From Phytoamicus setariae (lineage in GTDB: Bacteria; Pseudomonadota; Alphaproteobacteria; Rhizobiales; Rhizobiaceae), in NCBI RefSeq assembly GCF_016722925.1, contig NZ_JAEQNC010000005.1:352840-416839 (forward strand): DNA of 64,000 nt, written 5' to 3'. The notes beneath the pieces are model-generated. The model did no database searches, was not told the origin of the DNA, and saw only the letters and a list, made by a program, of their open reading frames with translations. Shown here piece by piece: positions 16,914 to 26,847 of this stretch (its first letter is position 1; each line of letters begins with the position of its first letter). The position numbers were made by a program, and so were the translations under genes.

Positions 16914-18039
16914 ACGAAACGTTGATCGATCCGTTCGAAACCGTCAGCTGCAAAGCCCGTTCGCCGAGCGCTTCAAAAAGGTGCCGGTCGGTGCCGGTCA
17001 TGAAGGCCTGCCCGCCAAGCTGGTCTATGAGATCGAAGAGCGAGGCCCTGCGTCGCATATCGAAATGGGCGGCGATTTCATCGAGCAACAGGATGGGCGC
17101 AGCGCCTGTCAGGTTGGCGGTCAATTGCGCATGGGCAAGCACCAGGCCCGTCAGCAACGCCTTCTGTTCGCCGGTGGAACAAAGGCCGGCTTCGATCTTC
17201 TTGTCCCGGTGCAGGACATTCAGGTCCGTCCTGTGAGGCCCCTCTAGCGTACGGCCGGCCGCCTGGTCACGATAGCGTCCCTGCTGCAGAAGCTCGATAT
17301 ATTGATCCTCCAGGTCGAGCGCAGGCAATCCCTCCATTCCATCCAGAAACCCCGTCAATGACAGGTCGGCGGACGGAAATGCCGAGCCCGATCCGTCGCG
17401 ATCGGCCAAATGGGCAAGCAGGGAAACAAGTTCGCTGCGCGCCATCTTCATGGCCACGCCGAGACCAGCCATCTGTTTTTCGATCGCACCGATCCAGTCC
17501 GCGTCGTAGCGCCCTTCCTCGAGAAGCTTGTTGCGCATCTTCATGCTGCGCTCGAAATCCGAGGCGCGACGGCCATGGGTGGGGTCGAGCGACAGGACAA
17601 GCCTGTCGATGAAGCGTCGTCTGTCCGATGCCCCGCCGGTGAACAACCCATCCATGGCCGGTGTCAGCCACAGGATACGCAGGTGATCGAGCAACTCGTC
17701 GGCCGACTTAGCGTCTGTTGCGTTGATCCGCACCCGGCGCGATGCTGTTTCCGAACCAGGCAACAGCCCGGTGCCGATCTCGACAGTGCCATCCATGCCG
17801 TCGACCTCGGCAAAAATCGAAAAGCCGGCATCCGCGCCCTGCTTGCCGACATCCGCGTAGACCGCACGGCGCAGGCCACGCCCCGGCGAAAAGAAAGAAA
17901 TTGCCTCCAGCAGATTCGTCTTGCCCGCACCGTTCTCGCCCGTCAGCACAACATGACGGCCGTCGAGATTGAGCGAGGCATGGTCGTAGTTGCGGAATGC
18001 GCTGAGGGTCAGACGGTTTATGGTGACTTTCTGGGGCAT
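16909..18039 (-). CDS. recF: DNA replication and repair protein RecF
   Basis: A 376-residue ABC-type ATPase of the SMC/RecF family. The Walker A motif GENGAGKT is at residues 34-41, the ABC signature appears as STGEQKALL (about 290), and the Walker B as PILLLDEIAAHFD (about 320). RecF with RecO and RecR loads RecA at single-strand gaps near duplex junctions. Length is typical. In this lineage recF is often separated from dnaA-dnaN-gyrB, as it is here. The neighbouring genes are unrelated, and recF appears monocistronic, with a 221-bp gap to the next minus-strand gene upstream. Confidence 0.95.
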   Translation of the reverse strand: MPQKVTINRLTLSAFRNYDHASLNLDGRHVVLTGENGAGKTNLLEAISFFSPGRGLRRAVYADVGKQGADAGFSIFAEVDGMDGTVEIGTGLLPGSETASRRVRINATDAKSADELLDHLRILWLTPAMDGLFTGGASDRRRFIDRLVLSLDPTHGRRASDFERSMKMRNKLLEEGRYDADWIGAIEKQMAGLGVAMKMARSELVSLLAHLADRDGSGSAFPSADLSLTGFLDGMEGLPALDLEDQYIELLQQGRYRDQAAGRTLEGPHRTDLNVLHRDKKIEAGLCSTGEQKALLTGLVLAHAQLTANLTGAAPILLLDEIAAHFDMRRRASLFDLIDQLGGQAFMTGTDRHLFEALGERALQLTVSNGSINVSS

Positions 18040-18260
18040 AAAGGCTGGACGGACTTTCCGGACTTGTTGGGTCGGCTCTTAAGAGAATCGTCCGGATTGC
18101 ATAGCATCTCCTGAAGGAAATCGGAAAACGACGTCTGCCGAAAGACGTGCAAAACACGGAACTCTATCAGCATGGCACTGAAATGCCGGAGCCAATGCAA
18201 TTTTGGCGGCCCGCCCGAGCATATACCCGATTGACACCTGAGGCCCGGCCCAGTCTGAAC

Positions 18261-18968
18261 CTAGCGACCGCCGATCGTCGCGACCCAGGCACGGGCGATG
18301 GCGAGGCCCGTCGCATCGGCTTCAGCGCCATGCTTTTCGGCATGATCGGGATAATCCGCAAGCCAGCCGGGTGCGGTTCTTTCGATCGTCGCGGCAAATC
18401 CCGATTTCCACGCGGCCACCACCTCCTGGTTTGCCTCGAAGTGAAATTGCGTGCCGTAGGAGGCGCGGCCAATCCGGAAGCACTGATTGGGCGTGGCACT
18501 GTTTGAAGCAAGCAGCACCGCGCCCTCCGGCAGCGTGAACGTATCGCTGTGCCACTGGAAGATCGGAAAACCGGTAGCAATACCGCCGAGCACAGGGTCG
18601 CTTTTTGCTGTTTCGTTAACTTCGATCAAATGCCAACCGAACTCCGGCGCCGCGCCGAGCAGATTCTTCGCACCATAGGCGCGCGCCAGAACCTGACTTC
18701 CGAGACAAATGCCGAGCACGGATTTGTCCGCTTCGCCGAAATCGCGCATCAATGTTGCAAGGGCAGGCAGATACGGATGGATATGATCATCCATGGCGCT
18801 CTGTTCGCCGCCGAAGACCACGATCGCATCGTGCTCATCCGGCCCATCCGGCAATGCTTCGCCTTCATAGGGCTTGCGGACATCGATTTCCGCACCGGCT
18901 TCCCCCAGTGCCACCCCGACCTGGCCGTGGTCGGTGGCACCGAAATTCTCTACAATCAGAACCCGCAT
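18261..18968 (-). CDS. Class I glutamine amidotransferase-like protein
   Basis: A 235-residue GATase1 domain protein. The nucleophile elbow is VLGICLGSQVLARAYG (Cys in GxCxG), and the catalytic His/Glu lie in TQFHFEAN. An aromatic substrate pocket sequence FQWHSDTFTLPEG resembles the GMP-synthase-like and PuuD/YfeJ groups that cleave gamma-glutamyl bonds or donate ammonia. The start at ATG 18968 (MRVLIVENFG) fits the family; upstream frame is not conserved. It diverges from the SorC-type regulator of the polyol operon with 152 bp between, but there is no functional reason to link them. The partner or substrate is unknown. Confidence 0.85.
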   Translation of the reverse strand: MRVLIVENFGATDHGQVGVALGEAGAEIDVRKPYEGEALPDGPDEHDAIVVFGGEQSAMDDHIHPYLPALATLMRDFGEADKSVLGICLGSQVLARAYGAKNLLGAAPEFGWHLIEVNETAKSDPVLGGIATGFPIFQWHSDTFTLPEGAVLLASNSATPNQCFRIGRASYGTQFHFEANQEVVAAWKSGFAATIERTAPGWLADYPDHAEKHGAEADATGLAIARAWVATIGGR

Positions 18969-19120
18969 GCAACTGGCTTTCCGTTGGTGATTCCCCTGGC
19001 TCAGGTTACGGTTTCCTTCGCCGATTCCAAGCGCCCGGCAGGAATTTTTGGTGTCCCTCTGGCAGAAAGTCGGAGAGACCCATAATATCGCAAGCGCATA
19101 ACCGGAGCCTGCCCGCCCCC

Positions 19121-20071
19121 ATGACCAAGAGATCCAGCCGCCTCGACGATGCCGCACGCGCGGGATGGCTCTATTACGTGGCAGGAAATACCCAGGACCA
19201 GATCGCTTCGAAACTCGGCGTTAGCAGGCAGACCGCGCAGCGTCTTGTGTCGCTGGCCCGTTCCGAAGGGCTGGTGCGGGTGCAGATCGACCATCCGATC
19301 GCCAACTGCCTCGAACTCTCCAATCGCCTGCGCGAACGCTTCGAGCTGAAATTCGTCGACGTGGTCCCCACCGATCCGGGCTCCGACTCGACAATTACCG
19401 GCGTTGCCGAATCGGCAAGCGCGGAACTGGAGCGCTGGCTGCGCCGCGAGGAACCTGTCCTGATTGCCGTCGGCACGGGCCGAACGCTGAAGGCAGCGGT
19501 GGAACTGCTGCCACGCATGGATTGCCGCCAGCATAAGGTCGTGTCACTGACCGGCAATATCGCCCCGGACGGCTCCGCCGCCTTCTACAACGTCGTCTTT
19601 ACCATGTCGGACTCGGTCAATGTCCGGTCCTTCCCGATGCCGCTTCCGGTCATCGCCTCCTCGGCGGGCGAACGCGAGATGCTGCATGCCCAGGCCATGG
19701 TGCGGCCGACGCTGGAACTCGCCAAGAAGGCCGATGTCACCTTTGTCGGCATCGGCGATTTTTCCGACGACGCGCCGCTGTTCGTCGACGGCTTCATCAC
19801 CAAATCGGAACTGACCGCGCTGCAGAATGCCGGCGCCGCCGGCGAGATCGTTGGATGGTCTTTCGATGCCGCCGGCCGAATGCTCGAGGGACTGACCAAC
19901 GGCCGGGTGGCGTCCGCTCCCATCCCGCCTCGCGACCGCTCGCTGGTCATCGCCGCCGCCAAGGGCCCGCGCAAGCTTGCCGGCATCCGCGGCGCAATCC
20001 GCGGCGGGCTGATCAACGGTCTGATAACCGACGAAGAGACAGCGGAAAAGCTGCTTTCCGCGGCCGCCTGA
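19121..20071 (+). CDS. smoC: SorC/DeoR-type sugar-binding transcriptional regulator of the polyol operon
   Basis: A 316-residue SorC-family regulator: an N-terminal helix-turn-helix (about residues 22-45, NTQDQIASKLGVSRQTAQRL) and a C-terminal sugar-phosphate-binding domain (about 60-315) with GTGRTL and VGIGDFSDDAPLF. Such proteins bind phosphorylated sugars and switch polyol operons. The position just upstream of smoE on the same strand matches the smoC arrangement in rhizobia and Rhodobacter-type sorbitol loci, so control of the downstream operon is a strong inference. ATG 19121 begins the conserved N-terminus; the longer upstream frame overlaps the divergent gene. Confidence 0.87.
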   Translation: MTKRSSRLDDAARAGWLYYVAGNTQDQIASKLGVSRQTAQRLVSLARSEGLVRVQIDHPIANCLELSNRLRERFELKFVDVVPTDPGSDSTITGVAESASAELERWLRREEPVLIAVGTGRTLKAAVELLPRMDCRQHKVVSLTGNIAPDGSAAFYNVVFTMSDSVNVRSFPMPLPVIASSAGEREMLHAQAMVRPTLELAKKADVTFVGIGDFSDDAPLFVDGFITKSELTALQNAGAAGEIVGWSFDAAGRMLEGLTNGRVASAPIPPRDRSLVIAAAKGPRKLAGIRGAIRGGLINGLITDEETAEKLLSAAA

Positions 20072-20284
20072 TATCTAGGCTATTTCCTATACTTAGCGCC
20101 TGACAGTGGCTTCCAGCCCCTGTCCGCGGCATTCCGTTGTTCCCCTGTTTCACCGCGCAATCGCCCCTGCCCTGCAGTCCATTGCTGCGGCGCAAAAACG
20201 ATTCCTGCTTGACAGATTGCAACGACAGGCGAATAAATGCCCAAGAGCATAGCATTTGCTCATTTTTCTTCTGGGAGGAAGATC
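20072..20284 (+). promoter_or_regulatory. Putative promoter/operator region of the polyol operon
   Basis: 213 bp between smoC and smoE with no gene. It should contain the smoE promoter and the SorC-family operator. An excellent ribosome-binding site GGGAGGAAG ends it. I did not see an unambiguous long palindrome. Confidence 0.4.
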
Positions 20285-21595
20285 ATGACATTGAGAACGA
20301 TTTTGCTGGGTGCATGCTCGGCAATCGCCATGTTCGGCATGGCAAGCGCCGAAACGATAACGATCGCGACCGTCAACAATAGTGACATGGTCCGCATGCA
20401 GAAGCTGACCGATGACTTCACCACCAAGAATCCCGATATTCAGCTGGAATGGGTCACCCTGGAAGAAAACGTGCTGCGCGAACGCGTCACGACCGACATC
20501 GCCACCAAGGGCGGCCAGTATGACGTCATGACGATCGGCACCTATGAAGCTCCGATCTGGGCCAAGCAGGGCTGGCTTCTGCCGCTCGACAAGCTCGGCG
20601 CCGACTATGACGTCGATGACATTCTGCCGGCTATCCGCGGCGGCCTGTCCATGGACGGCAAGCTGTTTGCCGCACCCTTCTATGGCGAAAGCTCCATGGT
20701 GATGTACCGCAAGGACCTCATGGAAAAAGCCGGGCTGACCATGCCGGATGCCCCGACGTGGGAGTTCATCGGCGAAGCCGCCCGCAAGATGACCGACCGC
20801 AGTGCCGGCATCAACGGCGTCTGCCTGCGCGGCAAGGCCGGCTGGGGTGAGAACATGGCCTTCCTCACTGCCATGTCGAACTCCTTCGGTGCGCGCTGGT
20901 TCGATGAAAAATGGATGCCGCAGTTCGACCAGCCGGAATGGAAGAACACGCTCGATACCTATGTGAAACTGATGAACGATGCCGGCCCGCAGGGTGCTTC
21001 GTCCAACGGTTTCAACGAGAATCTGGCGCTGTTCCAGCAGGGCAAATGCGGCATGTGGATCGATGCCACGGTGGCCGCCTCAGTCGTGTCCAACCCGAAG
21101 GATTCGACGGTGGCCGACAAGGTCGGCTATGCGCTGGCGCCCGACACCGGCCTGGGCAAGCGCGGCAACTGGCTCTGGGCCTGGTCGCTCGCCATTCCGG
21201 CTGGCACGCAGAAAGCAGCGAGTGCGGAGAAGTTCGTCGCCTGGGCAACCGGCAAGGGCTATCTCGATCTCGTCGCCGCCAAGGAAGGTTGGGCCAACGT
21301 TCCTCCGGGTACGCGCACCTCGCTCTACAACAACCCGGAATACCAGAAGGCAGCTCCCTTCGCGAAGATGACGCTCGCCAGCATCAACTCCGCCGATCCG
21401 ACAAAGCCGTCCGTCAAGCCGGTTCCCTATGTCGGCGTGCAGTTCGTGGCGATCCCGGAATTCCAGGGCCTCGGCACGACAGTCGGGCAGCTCTTCTCAG
21501 CAGCTCTGGCCGGCCAGATGAGCGTCGACGACGCACTGGCCCAGGCCCAGCAGGTATCCGTGCGCGAGATGACCCGCGCCGGCTACATAAAGTAA
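20285..21595 (+). CDS. smoE: Polyol ABC transporter substrate-binding protein
   Basis: A 436-residue periplasmic binding protein of ABC transporter family 1. A Sec signal (MTLRTILLGACSAIAMFGMA, cleavage near residue 22 before ETITIATV) is followed by a two-lobed sugar-binding fold; GQYDVMTIGTYEAPIW and APFYGESSMVMYRKDLMEKAG are typical of the smoE/mtlE group. It binds sorbitol, mannitol or related polyols and delivers them to SmoFG. ATG 20285 follows GGGAGGAAG; an upstream in-frame ATG at 20237 would bury the signal peptide. A strong stem-loop just downstream may stabilise its transcript relative to the permease genes. Confidence 0.93.
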   Translation: MTLRTILLGACSAIAMFGMASAETITIATVNNSDMVRMQKLTDDFTTKNPDIQLEWVTLEENVLRERVTTDIATKGGQYDVMTIGTYEAPIWAKQGWLLPLDKLGADYDVDDILPAIRGGLSMDGKLFAAPFYGESSMVMYRKDLMEKAGLTMPDAPTWEFIGEAARKMTDRSAGINGVCLRGKAGWGENMAFLTAMSNSFGARWFDEKWMPQFDQPEWKNTLDTYVKLMNDAGPQGASSNGFNENLALFQQGKCGMWIDATVAASVVSNPKDSTVADKVGYALAPDTGLGKRGNWLWAWSLAIPAGTQKAASAEKFVAWATGKGYLDLVAAKEGWANVPPGTRTSLYNNPEYQKAAPFAKMTLASINSADPTKPSVKPVPYVGVQFVAIPEFQGLGTTVGQLFSAALAGQMSVDDALAQAQQVSVREMTRAGYIK

Positions 21596-21613
21596 GGCTC
21601 CCAAGGCCAACTT

Positions 21614-21639
21614 GGCTGCCCGGCCTGGTCCGGGCAGCC
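21614..21639 (+). other. Intercistronic stem-loop between smoE and smoF
   Basis: GGCTGCCCGG (21614-21623) pairs perfectly with CCGGGCAGCC (21630-21639) around CCTGGT, 18 bases after the smoE stop. There is no T-run. Stable hairpins at this position, after the binding-protein gene of an ABC operon, are known to protect the upstream mRNA and lower downstream expression. Confidence 0.65.
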
Positions 21640-21739
21640 CTTCCCGCCGACTTTCGAGCATGCGCCTAAAAATACGCTGGTGCGCTGGCCTGCCTTTGGC
21701 GGGACGCGCTCGCCCAGCATCAGGGGGAGGAGCAATTCA

Positions 21740-22612
21740 ATGGCAACACAACAGACGCGAACACTGGCCCGCTTCATGATGGCGCCATCGGTTGGCCTGC
21801 TTCTGATCTGGATGATCGTACCACTGGCGATGACGCTGTGGTTCTCGTTTCAGAACTACAACCTCCTCAATCCGGCCAATGTCAGCTTCGCCGGCCTCTT
21901 CAACTACAAGTTCTTCTACACCGATCCGGCCTTTTTCCAGTCCATCTGGAACACGCTGGTCATCGTCGTCGGCGTTCTGTTCATCACAGTGATCGGCGGT
22001 ATCGCCATCGCGCTGCTGCTCGACCAGCCGATGTGGGGACAGGGCATCGTGCGGATCATGATCATCTCGCCCTTCTTCGTCATGCCGCCGGTTGCGGCGC
22101 TGGTGTGGAAGAACATGATCATGCACCCACAATATGGCGTGCTTGCCGATATCAACCGTGCGCTCGGCCTCAACCCGGTTGACTGGTTCGGTCAGTACCC
22201 GCTGCTTTCGATCATCATCATTGTCTCCTGGCAGTGGCTGCCGTTCGCCACCCTGATCCTTCTGACCGCACTGCAATCGCTTGATGGCGAGCAAAAGGAA
22301 GCCGCCGAGATGGATGGCGCGGGCTTCGTTAACAGGTTCATCTACCTGACGGTGCCACATCTGGCGCGGTCGATCACCGTGGTGATCCTGATTCAGACGA
22401 TCTTCCTGCTGAGCATCTATGCCGAGATCCTCGTCACCACCAATGGCGGCCCCGGCTATGCCTCCACCAACCTGCCCTTCCTGATCTACCGCACCGCGCT
22501 TCTCGGCTACGACATCGGCGGCGCTTCAGCCGGGGGCATCATCGCCGTCATCCTCGCCAACATCGTTGCCTTCTTCTTGATGCGCGCCGTTGGCAAGAAC
22601 CTGGACAAATAG
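21740..22612 (+). CDS. smoF: Polyol ABC transporter permease 1
   Basis: A 290-residue MalF-like inner-membrane permease with six predicted helices, the first at about residues 15-37. The EAA loop that docks the ATPase reads EAAEMDGAGFVNRFIYLTVP (about residue 185 onward). It pairs with SmoG to form the polyol channel. I start at ATG 21740, which has the strong GGGGGAGGAG ribosome-binding site; an upstream in-frame ATG at 21680 lacks one and would add a non-conserved leader. The 144-bp gap from smoE holds the stem-loop. Confidence 0.93.
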   Translation: MATQQTRTLARFMMAPSVGLLLIWMIVPLAMTLWFSFQNYNLLNPANVSFAGLFNYKFFYTDPAFFQSIWNTLVIVVGVLFITVIGGIAIALLLDQPMWGQGIVRIMIISPFFVMPPVAALVWKNMIMHPQYGVLADINRALGLNPVDWFGQYPLLSIIIIVSWQWLPFATLILLTALQSLDGEQKEAAEMDGAGFVNRFIYLTVPHLARSITVVILIQTIFLLSIYAEILVTTNGGPGYASTNLPFLIYRTALLGYDIGGASAGGIIAVILANIVAFFLMRAVGKNLDK

Positions 22613-22622
22613 GGGGAAAACC

Positions 22623-23447
22623 ATGGCCCGCGCCACCTCAGTCAGAAGGACTGCAGCCTTCACGATCGCCGCATGGATCATCGCACTCGTGATCTTTTTT
22701 CCGATCCTCTACACGATCATCACCAGCTTTAAGTCCGAAACCGAGGCGATCCAGGGCTTCAAACTGATCCCCTCGGGGACGTTCGAAAGCTATGTCGAGG
22801 TGCAGACCCAGAAGGATTACTTCAAACCCTTCATGAATTCAGTGATCCTGTCGGTCGGCTCGACGCTGCTGGCGCTGCTGATCTCGGTGCCGGCGGCCTG
22901 GTCGATGGCCTTTTCGCCGACCAAGAAGACCAAGGACATCCTGATGTGGATGCTCTCCACCAAGATGATGCCGGCGGTCGCCGTGCTTGTGCCGATATAC
23001 CTGCTGTTTCGCGATTTCGGCCTGCTCGACAGCCGCATCGGCCTGATGGTGATGCTGACCTTGATCAACCTGCCGATCGTCGTCTGGATGCTCTACACGT
23101 ATTTCCGCGAAATTCCGGGCGAGATCCTGGAAGCAGCGCGGATGGACGGCGCATCCCTCTGGGGCGAGATCGTCTACGTCCTGACCCCCATGGCCGTGCC
23201 GGGCATCGCCTCGACCATGTTGCTCAACATCATCCTTGCCTGGAACGAAGCATTCTGGACGATCCGTCTGACGACCACCAACGCCGCACCTCTAACGGCC
23301 TTCATCGCCTCGTTCTCGAGCCCACAGGGCCTGTTCTGGGCGAAATTGTCCGCGGCCTCGACGCTCGCGATCGCCCCGATCCTGATCATGGGGTGGTTCT
23401 CGCAGAAGCAGCTGGTGCGTGGCCTGACATTCGGCGCCGTCAAGTAA
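22623..23447 (+). CDS. smoG: Polyol ABC transporter permease 2
   Basis: A 274-residue MalG-like permease with six predicted helices (first at about residues 13-33). The EAA loop is [20 protein letters not shown] (about residue 170 onward). It forms the membrane channel with SmoF. ATG 22623 follows AGGGGGAAAA and lies 10 bases after the smoF stop; an in-frame upstream ATG at 22590 overlaps smoF and is less likely. Family and role are clear from sequence and position; exact polyol specificity is inferred from neighbouring dehydrogenases. Confidence 0.93.
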   Translation: MARATSVRRTAAFTIAAWIIALVIFFPILYTIITSFKSETEAIQGFKLIPSGTFESYVEVQTQKDYFKPFMNSVILSVGSTLLALLISVPAAWSMAFSPTKKTKDILMWMLSTKMMPAVAVLVPIYLLFRDFGLLDSRIGLMVMLTLINLPIVVWMLYTYFREIPGEILEAARMDGASLWGEIVYVLTPMAVPGIASTMLLNIILAWNEAFWTIRLTTTNAAPLTAFIASFSSPQGLFWAKLSAASTLAIAPILIMGWFSQKQLVRGLTFGAVK

Positions 23448-23481
23448 TCAAGCGCCGACCGAGGTCGGACGGGAGGGAAAT

Positions 23482-24483
23482 ATGGGAAATATCCAGCTCA
23501 AGAATGTCAACAAGTCCTTCGGCAATGTCGCGGTCATTCCCCGCATCGACCTGACGATCAACAACGGCGAGTTCGTGGTCTTCGTCGGTCCGTCCGGATG
23601 CGGCAAGTCGACATTGCTGCGCCTGATCGCCGGCCTCGAGGACACGACTTCGGGCACGATCGAGATCGACGGGCGAGACGTGACCGGCGCGGCACCCGCC
23701 AAGCGCAGGCTGGCAATGGTGTTCCAGTCCTACGCGCTCTATCCGCATATGAGCGTCTACAAGAACATTGCCTTTCCCCTGAAGATGGCAAAGATGGCGC
23801 CTGCGGCGATCGACAAGAAGGTGCAGGACGCCGCGCGCGTCCTCAACCTCACCAGCTATCTCGACCGCCGTCCGGGCCAGCTTTCCGGCGGCCAGCGCCA
23901 GCGCGTCGCAATCGGGCGTGCCATCGTCCGCGAGCCGTCCGCCTTCCTGTTCGACGAACCCCTGTCCAACCTCGATGCCGCCCTGAGAGGCAACATGCGG
24001 CTGGAAATCAGCGAATTGCATCATCAGCTGAAGACGACGATGATCTACGTCACCCACGACCAGGTCGAAGCCATGACCATGGCCGACAAGATCGTCGTGC
24101 TGAATGCCGGCAATATCGAGCAGGTCGGTTCGCCGATGGAGCTTTACCACAAGCCTGATAACCTGTTCGTCGCCGGCTTTATCGGTTCGCCGAAAATGAA
24201 CCTGGTGTCGGGGGAAATCGCAAAGCCATATGGCGCTGCGACCATCGGCCTTCGCCCAGAGCATCTGACCGTTTCCAAGACCGAAGGAAAACTGAGCGGC
24301 ACAGCCGGGGTCACCGAGCATCTCGGCTCGGACACGTTCATTCACGTAAGGACCGACGGTGCAGGCATGATAACCGTGCGCGCGCCCGGCGATACCGACA
24401 TACGCTTTGGAGACAAGGTCTACATCACGCCGGATCCCAGCCGGATCCACAGGTTTGATGAGAAAGGCTTGGCCATCCGATGA
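23482..24483 (+). CDS. smoK: Polyol ABC transporter ATP-binding protein
   Basis: A 333-residue MalK/UgpC-type ATPase. Walker A is GPSGCGKST (about residues 37-45), the ABC signature [14 protein letters not shown] (about 134-147) and Walker [12 protein letters not shown] (about 155-165), followed by the His-loop YVTHD. The C-terminal TOBE regulatory domain (from about 240) is present. It powers SmoEFG import. Its last four bases overlap the smoS start (ATGA), coupling transport to the first catabolic step. Confidence 0.94.
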   Translation: MGNIQLKNVNKSFGNVAVIPRIDLTINNGEFVVFVGPSGCGKSTLLRLIAGLEDTTSGTIEIDGRDVTGAAPAKRRLAMVFQSYALYPHMSVYKNIAFPLKMAKMAPAAIDKKVQDAARVLNLTSYLDRRPGQLSGGQRQRVAIGRAIVREPSAFLFDEPLSNLDAALRGNMRLEISELHHQLKTTMIYVTHDQVEAMTMADKIVVLNAGNIEQVGSPMELYHKPDNLFVAGFIGSPKMNLVSGEIAKPYGAATIGLRPEHLTVSKTEGKLSGTAGVTEHLGSDTFIHVRTDGAGMITVRAPGDTDIRFGDKVYITPDPSRIHRFDEKGLAIR

Positions 24484-25253
24484 ACCGGCTAAAAGGGAAA
24501 TCGGCGCTGATCACCGGATCGGCGCGCGGCATCGGGCGTGCGTTTGCGGAGGCCTATATCCACGAGGGCGCCACCGTCGCCATCGCCGATATCGACTTCG
24601 AACGAGCGGAAAAAACGGCATCCGAACTTGGATCATCGGCTTATGCCGTCCGGCTTGACGTAACTGATCAAGCATCGATTGATGCGGCAATCGCAGCGGT
24701 AGAGGCACGTACTGGCGGCTTGGACATTCTCATCAACAACGCCGCCCTGTTCGATCTGGCGCCAATCGTCGAGATCACTCGCAAGAGTTTTGACACGCTG
24801 TTTGCCATCAACGTCTCCGGCGCGCTGTTTACGATGCAGGCAGCGGCGCGATCGATGATCCGGCGCGGCAATGGCGGCAAGATCATCAACATGGCCAGCC
24901 AGGCCGGACGGCGCGGCGAAGCTTTGGTGGCAGTCTACTGCGCGACCAAGGCCGCAGTCATCTCGCTGACCCAGTCGGCAGGGCTCGACCTCATCAAGCA
25001 CAGGATCAACGTCAACGCCATTGCCCCGGGTGTCGTCGATGGCGAGCACTGGGAAGGGGTTGATGCGCTGTTTGCCAAATACGAAAACCGCCCGCTCGGC
25101 GAAAAGAAGAAGCTTGTCGGCGAGGCCGTGCCCTTCGGACGCATGGGAACGGCCGAGGATCTCGCCGGCATGGCCATTTTCCTGGCCTCCCGCGAAGCCG
25201 ACTACATCGTCGCCCAGACCTACAATGTCGATGGCGGCAACTGGATGAGCTGA
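24480..25253 (+). CDS. smoS: Sorbitol (L-iditol 2-) dehydrogenase, SDR family
   Basis: A 257-residue classical short-chain dehydrogenase. The NAD site is [12 protein letters not shown] (about residues 12-23), NNAALF follows, and the catalytic triad is Ser in NMASQAG, and Tyr/Lys in YCATKAA (about residues 153-157). Rhizobial and Rhodobacter SmoS oxidise D-sorbitol to D-fructose with NAD, and often galactitol to tagatose. Translation is coupled to smoK. The C-terminal NVDGGNWMS ending is the usual one for this group. Confidence 0.92.
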   Translation: MNRLKGKSALITGSARGIGRAFAEAYIHEGATVAIADIDFERAEKTASELGSSAYAVRLDVTDQASIDAAIAAVEARTGGLDILINNAALFDLAPIVEITRKSFDTLFAINVSGALFTMQAAARSMIRRGNGGKIINMASQAGRRGEALVAVYCATKAAVISLTQSAGLDLIKHRINVNAIAPGVVDGEHWEGVDALFAKYENRPLGEKKKLVGEAVPFGRMGTAEDLAGMAIFLASREADYIVAQTYNVDGGNWMS

Positions 25254-25283
25254 CCTCGTCCGCAGCACACAGGAAAAGATGCC

Positions 25284-26768
25284 ATGAGCAACGCCCTATC
25301 GCTAGACAACCTCCGCCATATCCAGGCCAAGGCTGCGATCCCCAACTACCAGCGCAGCGATATGAAAGCCGGCATTGTCCATTTCGGAATTGGCAATTTT
25401 CACCGGTCACATCAAGCTGTCTATCTCGATGACCTGTTCAATCTCGGCGTCGATCACGACTGGGCGATCATCGGCGCGGGCGTCACCAGCTACGACAGCG
25501 CAATGCGCGACAAGCTCATGGCACAGGATTATCTCACGACCGTGGTCGAACAGGATGTCGGCAGATCCGAGGCGCGCGTTACCGGCGCCATGATCGACTT
25601 CCTCGATCCCGCCAATCCCAGGGCGACAATCGAGAAGCTCGCCGATCCCGCCATCCGCATCGTCTCGATGACGATCACCGAAGGCGGCTATTTCATCAAC
25701 CCGGCCTCCGGCACATTCGACCCCGCACATCAGGCTATCGTCGCCGATGCCGCCAACCCGGCCAATCCGAAGACGGTGTTCGGCATTATTCTCGCCGGCC
25801 TCAAACTGCGCAGCGAGCGCGGTATTGTTCCCTTCACCGTCATGTCCTGCGACAACATTCCCGGCAATGGCCATGTAACGGAACATGCCGTGGTCGGCCT
25901 TGCAAAGCTCTCCGATCCATCCTTTGCCGACTGGATCGAGAAAACCGTCGCTTTCCCCAACTCCATGGTCGATCGCATCACGCCTGCGACTGGTAGTCGC
26001 GAAATCGATCATTGCGAGGAGGTCTTCAATATCGCCGACCACTGGCCGGTTTATTGCGAGGAATTCAAGCAATGGGTGATGGAGGACAAGTTCACCGCCG
26101 GACGCCCGGCGCTCGAAAAGGTCGGCGTCACCTTTGTCGATGATGTCGCCCCGTTTGAGCTGATGAAGATCCGCATCCTCAACGGCGGCCATGCCGCCAT
26201 CGCCTATCCGGCGGCACTACTCGACATCCATTTCGTTCATGAAGCGATGCAGGAGCCCCTGATCCGCGATTTTCTCGGCAAGCTCGAAATGTCGGAGATC
26301 ATCCCCTGCGTGCCGCCGGTGCCCGAAACCGACCTCAACGACTATTTCAGTCTGATCGAACGCCGCTTCGCCAACCCCAAGATCGGCGACACGATTCCCC
26401 GGCTTTGTCAGGATGGATCGAACCGCCAGCCGAAATTCATTTTGCCCTCGACAGCCGACCGGCTGAAGCGCGGCGGCGACATCACCGGCCTTTCACTGGT
26501 CTCGGCGCTCTGGTGCCGGTATTTCGCCGGCACCTCCGATAGCGGCCAAAAGATCGAGTTCAACGATGCCAGCGCCGACCGACTGCACGCGGCTGCGCTA
26601 CGGGCAAAAGATTACCCCCTCGCCTTCCTTGAACTCGGCGAGATCTTCGGTGATGTTGGCAAAGCTGAAATTTTCCAGAAGCGATTCACCCGTGCCCTGA
26701 CCTCTCTGTGGGACAGGGGAACGAGAGAGACTTTGTCTGCCTATCTGGAAGGAAGTCTGGGAGTATGA
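25284..26768 (+). CDS. mtlK: Mannitol 2-dehydrogenase family protein
   Basis: A 494-residue long-chain polyol dehydrogenase. The N-terminal Rossmann region includes IVHFGIGNFHRSHQAVYLDD, and the catalytic Lys-x4-Asn-x2-His is KIRILNGGH (about residue 296 onward). Enzymes of this family oxidise D-mannitol to D-fructose and D-arabitol to D-xylulose using NAD, without metal. It lies 30 bp after smoS. Fructose from SmoS and MtlK needs a fructokinase that is not encoded here; the D-xylulose or D-ribulose side products would fit the downstream FGGY kinase. Confidence 0.93.
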   Translation: MSNALSLDNLRHIQAKAAIPNYQRSDMKAGIVHFGIGNFHRSHQAVYLDDLFNLGVDHDWAIIGAGVTSYDSAMRDKLMAQDYLTTVVEQDVGRSEARVTGAMIDFLDPANPRATIEKLADPAIRIVSMTITEGGYFINPASGTFDPAHQAIVADAANPANPKTVFGIILAGLKLRSERGIVPFTVMSCDNIPGNGHVTEHAVVGLAKLSDPSFADWIEKTVAFPNSMVDRITPATGSREIDHCEEVFNIADHWPVYCEEFKQWVMEDKFTAGRPALEKVGVTFVDDVAPFELMKIRILNGGHAAIAYPAALLDIHFVHEAMQEPLIRDFLGKLEMSEIIPCVPPVPETDLNDYFSLIERRFANPKIGDTIPRLCQDGSNRQPKFILPSTADRLKRGGDITGLSLVSALWCRYFAGTSDSGQKIEFNDASADRLHAAALRAKDYPLAFLELGEIFGDVGKAEIFQKRFTRALTSLWDRGTRETLSAYLEGSLGV

Positions 26769-26847
26769 CATGCAGTCGAGGTACGGAAACAGGATAGGGC
26801 CCCGGGTGTATCCATCGATGGCCAAGCCGCTGGCGATGGGCTGAGCT

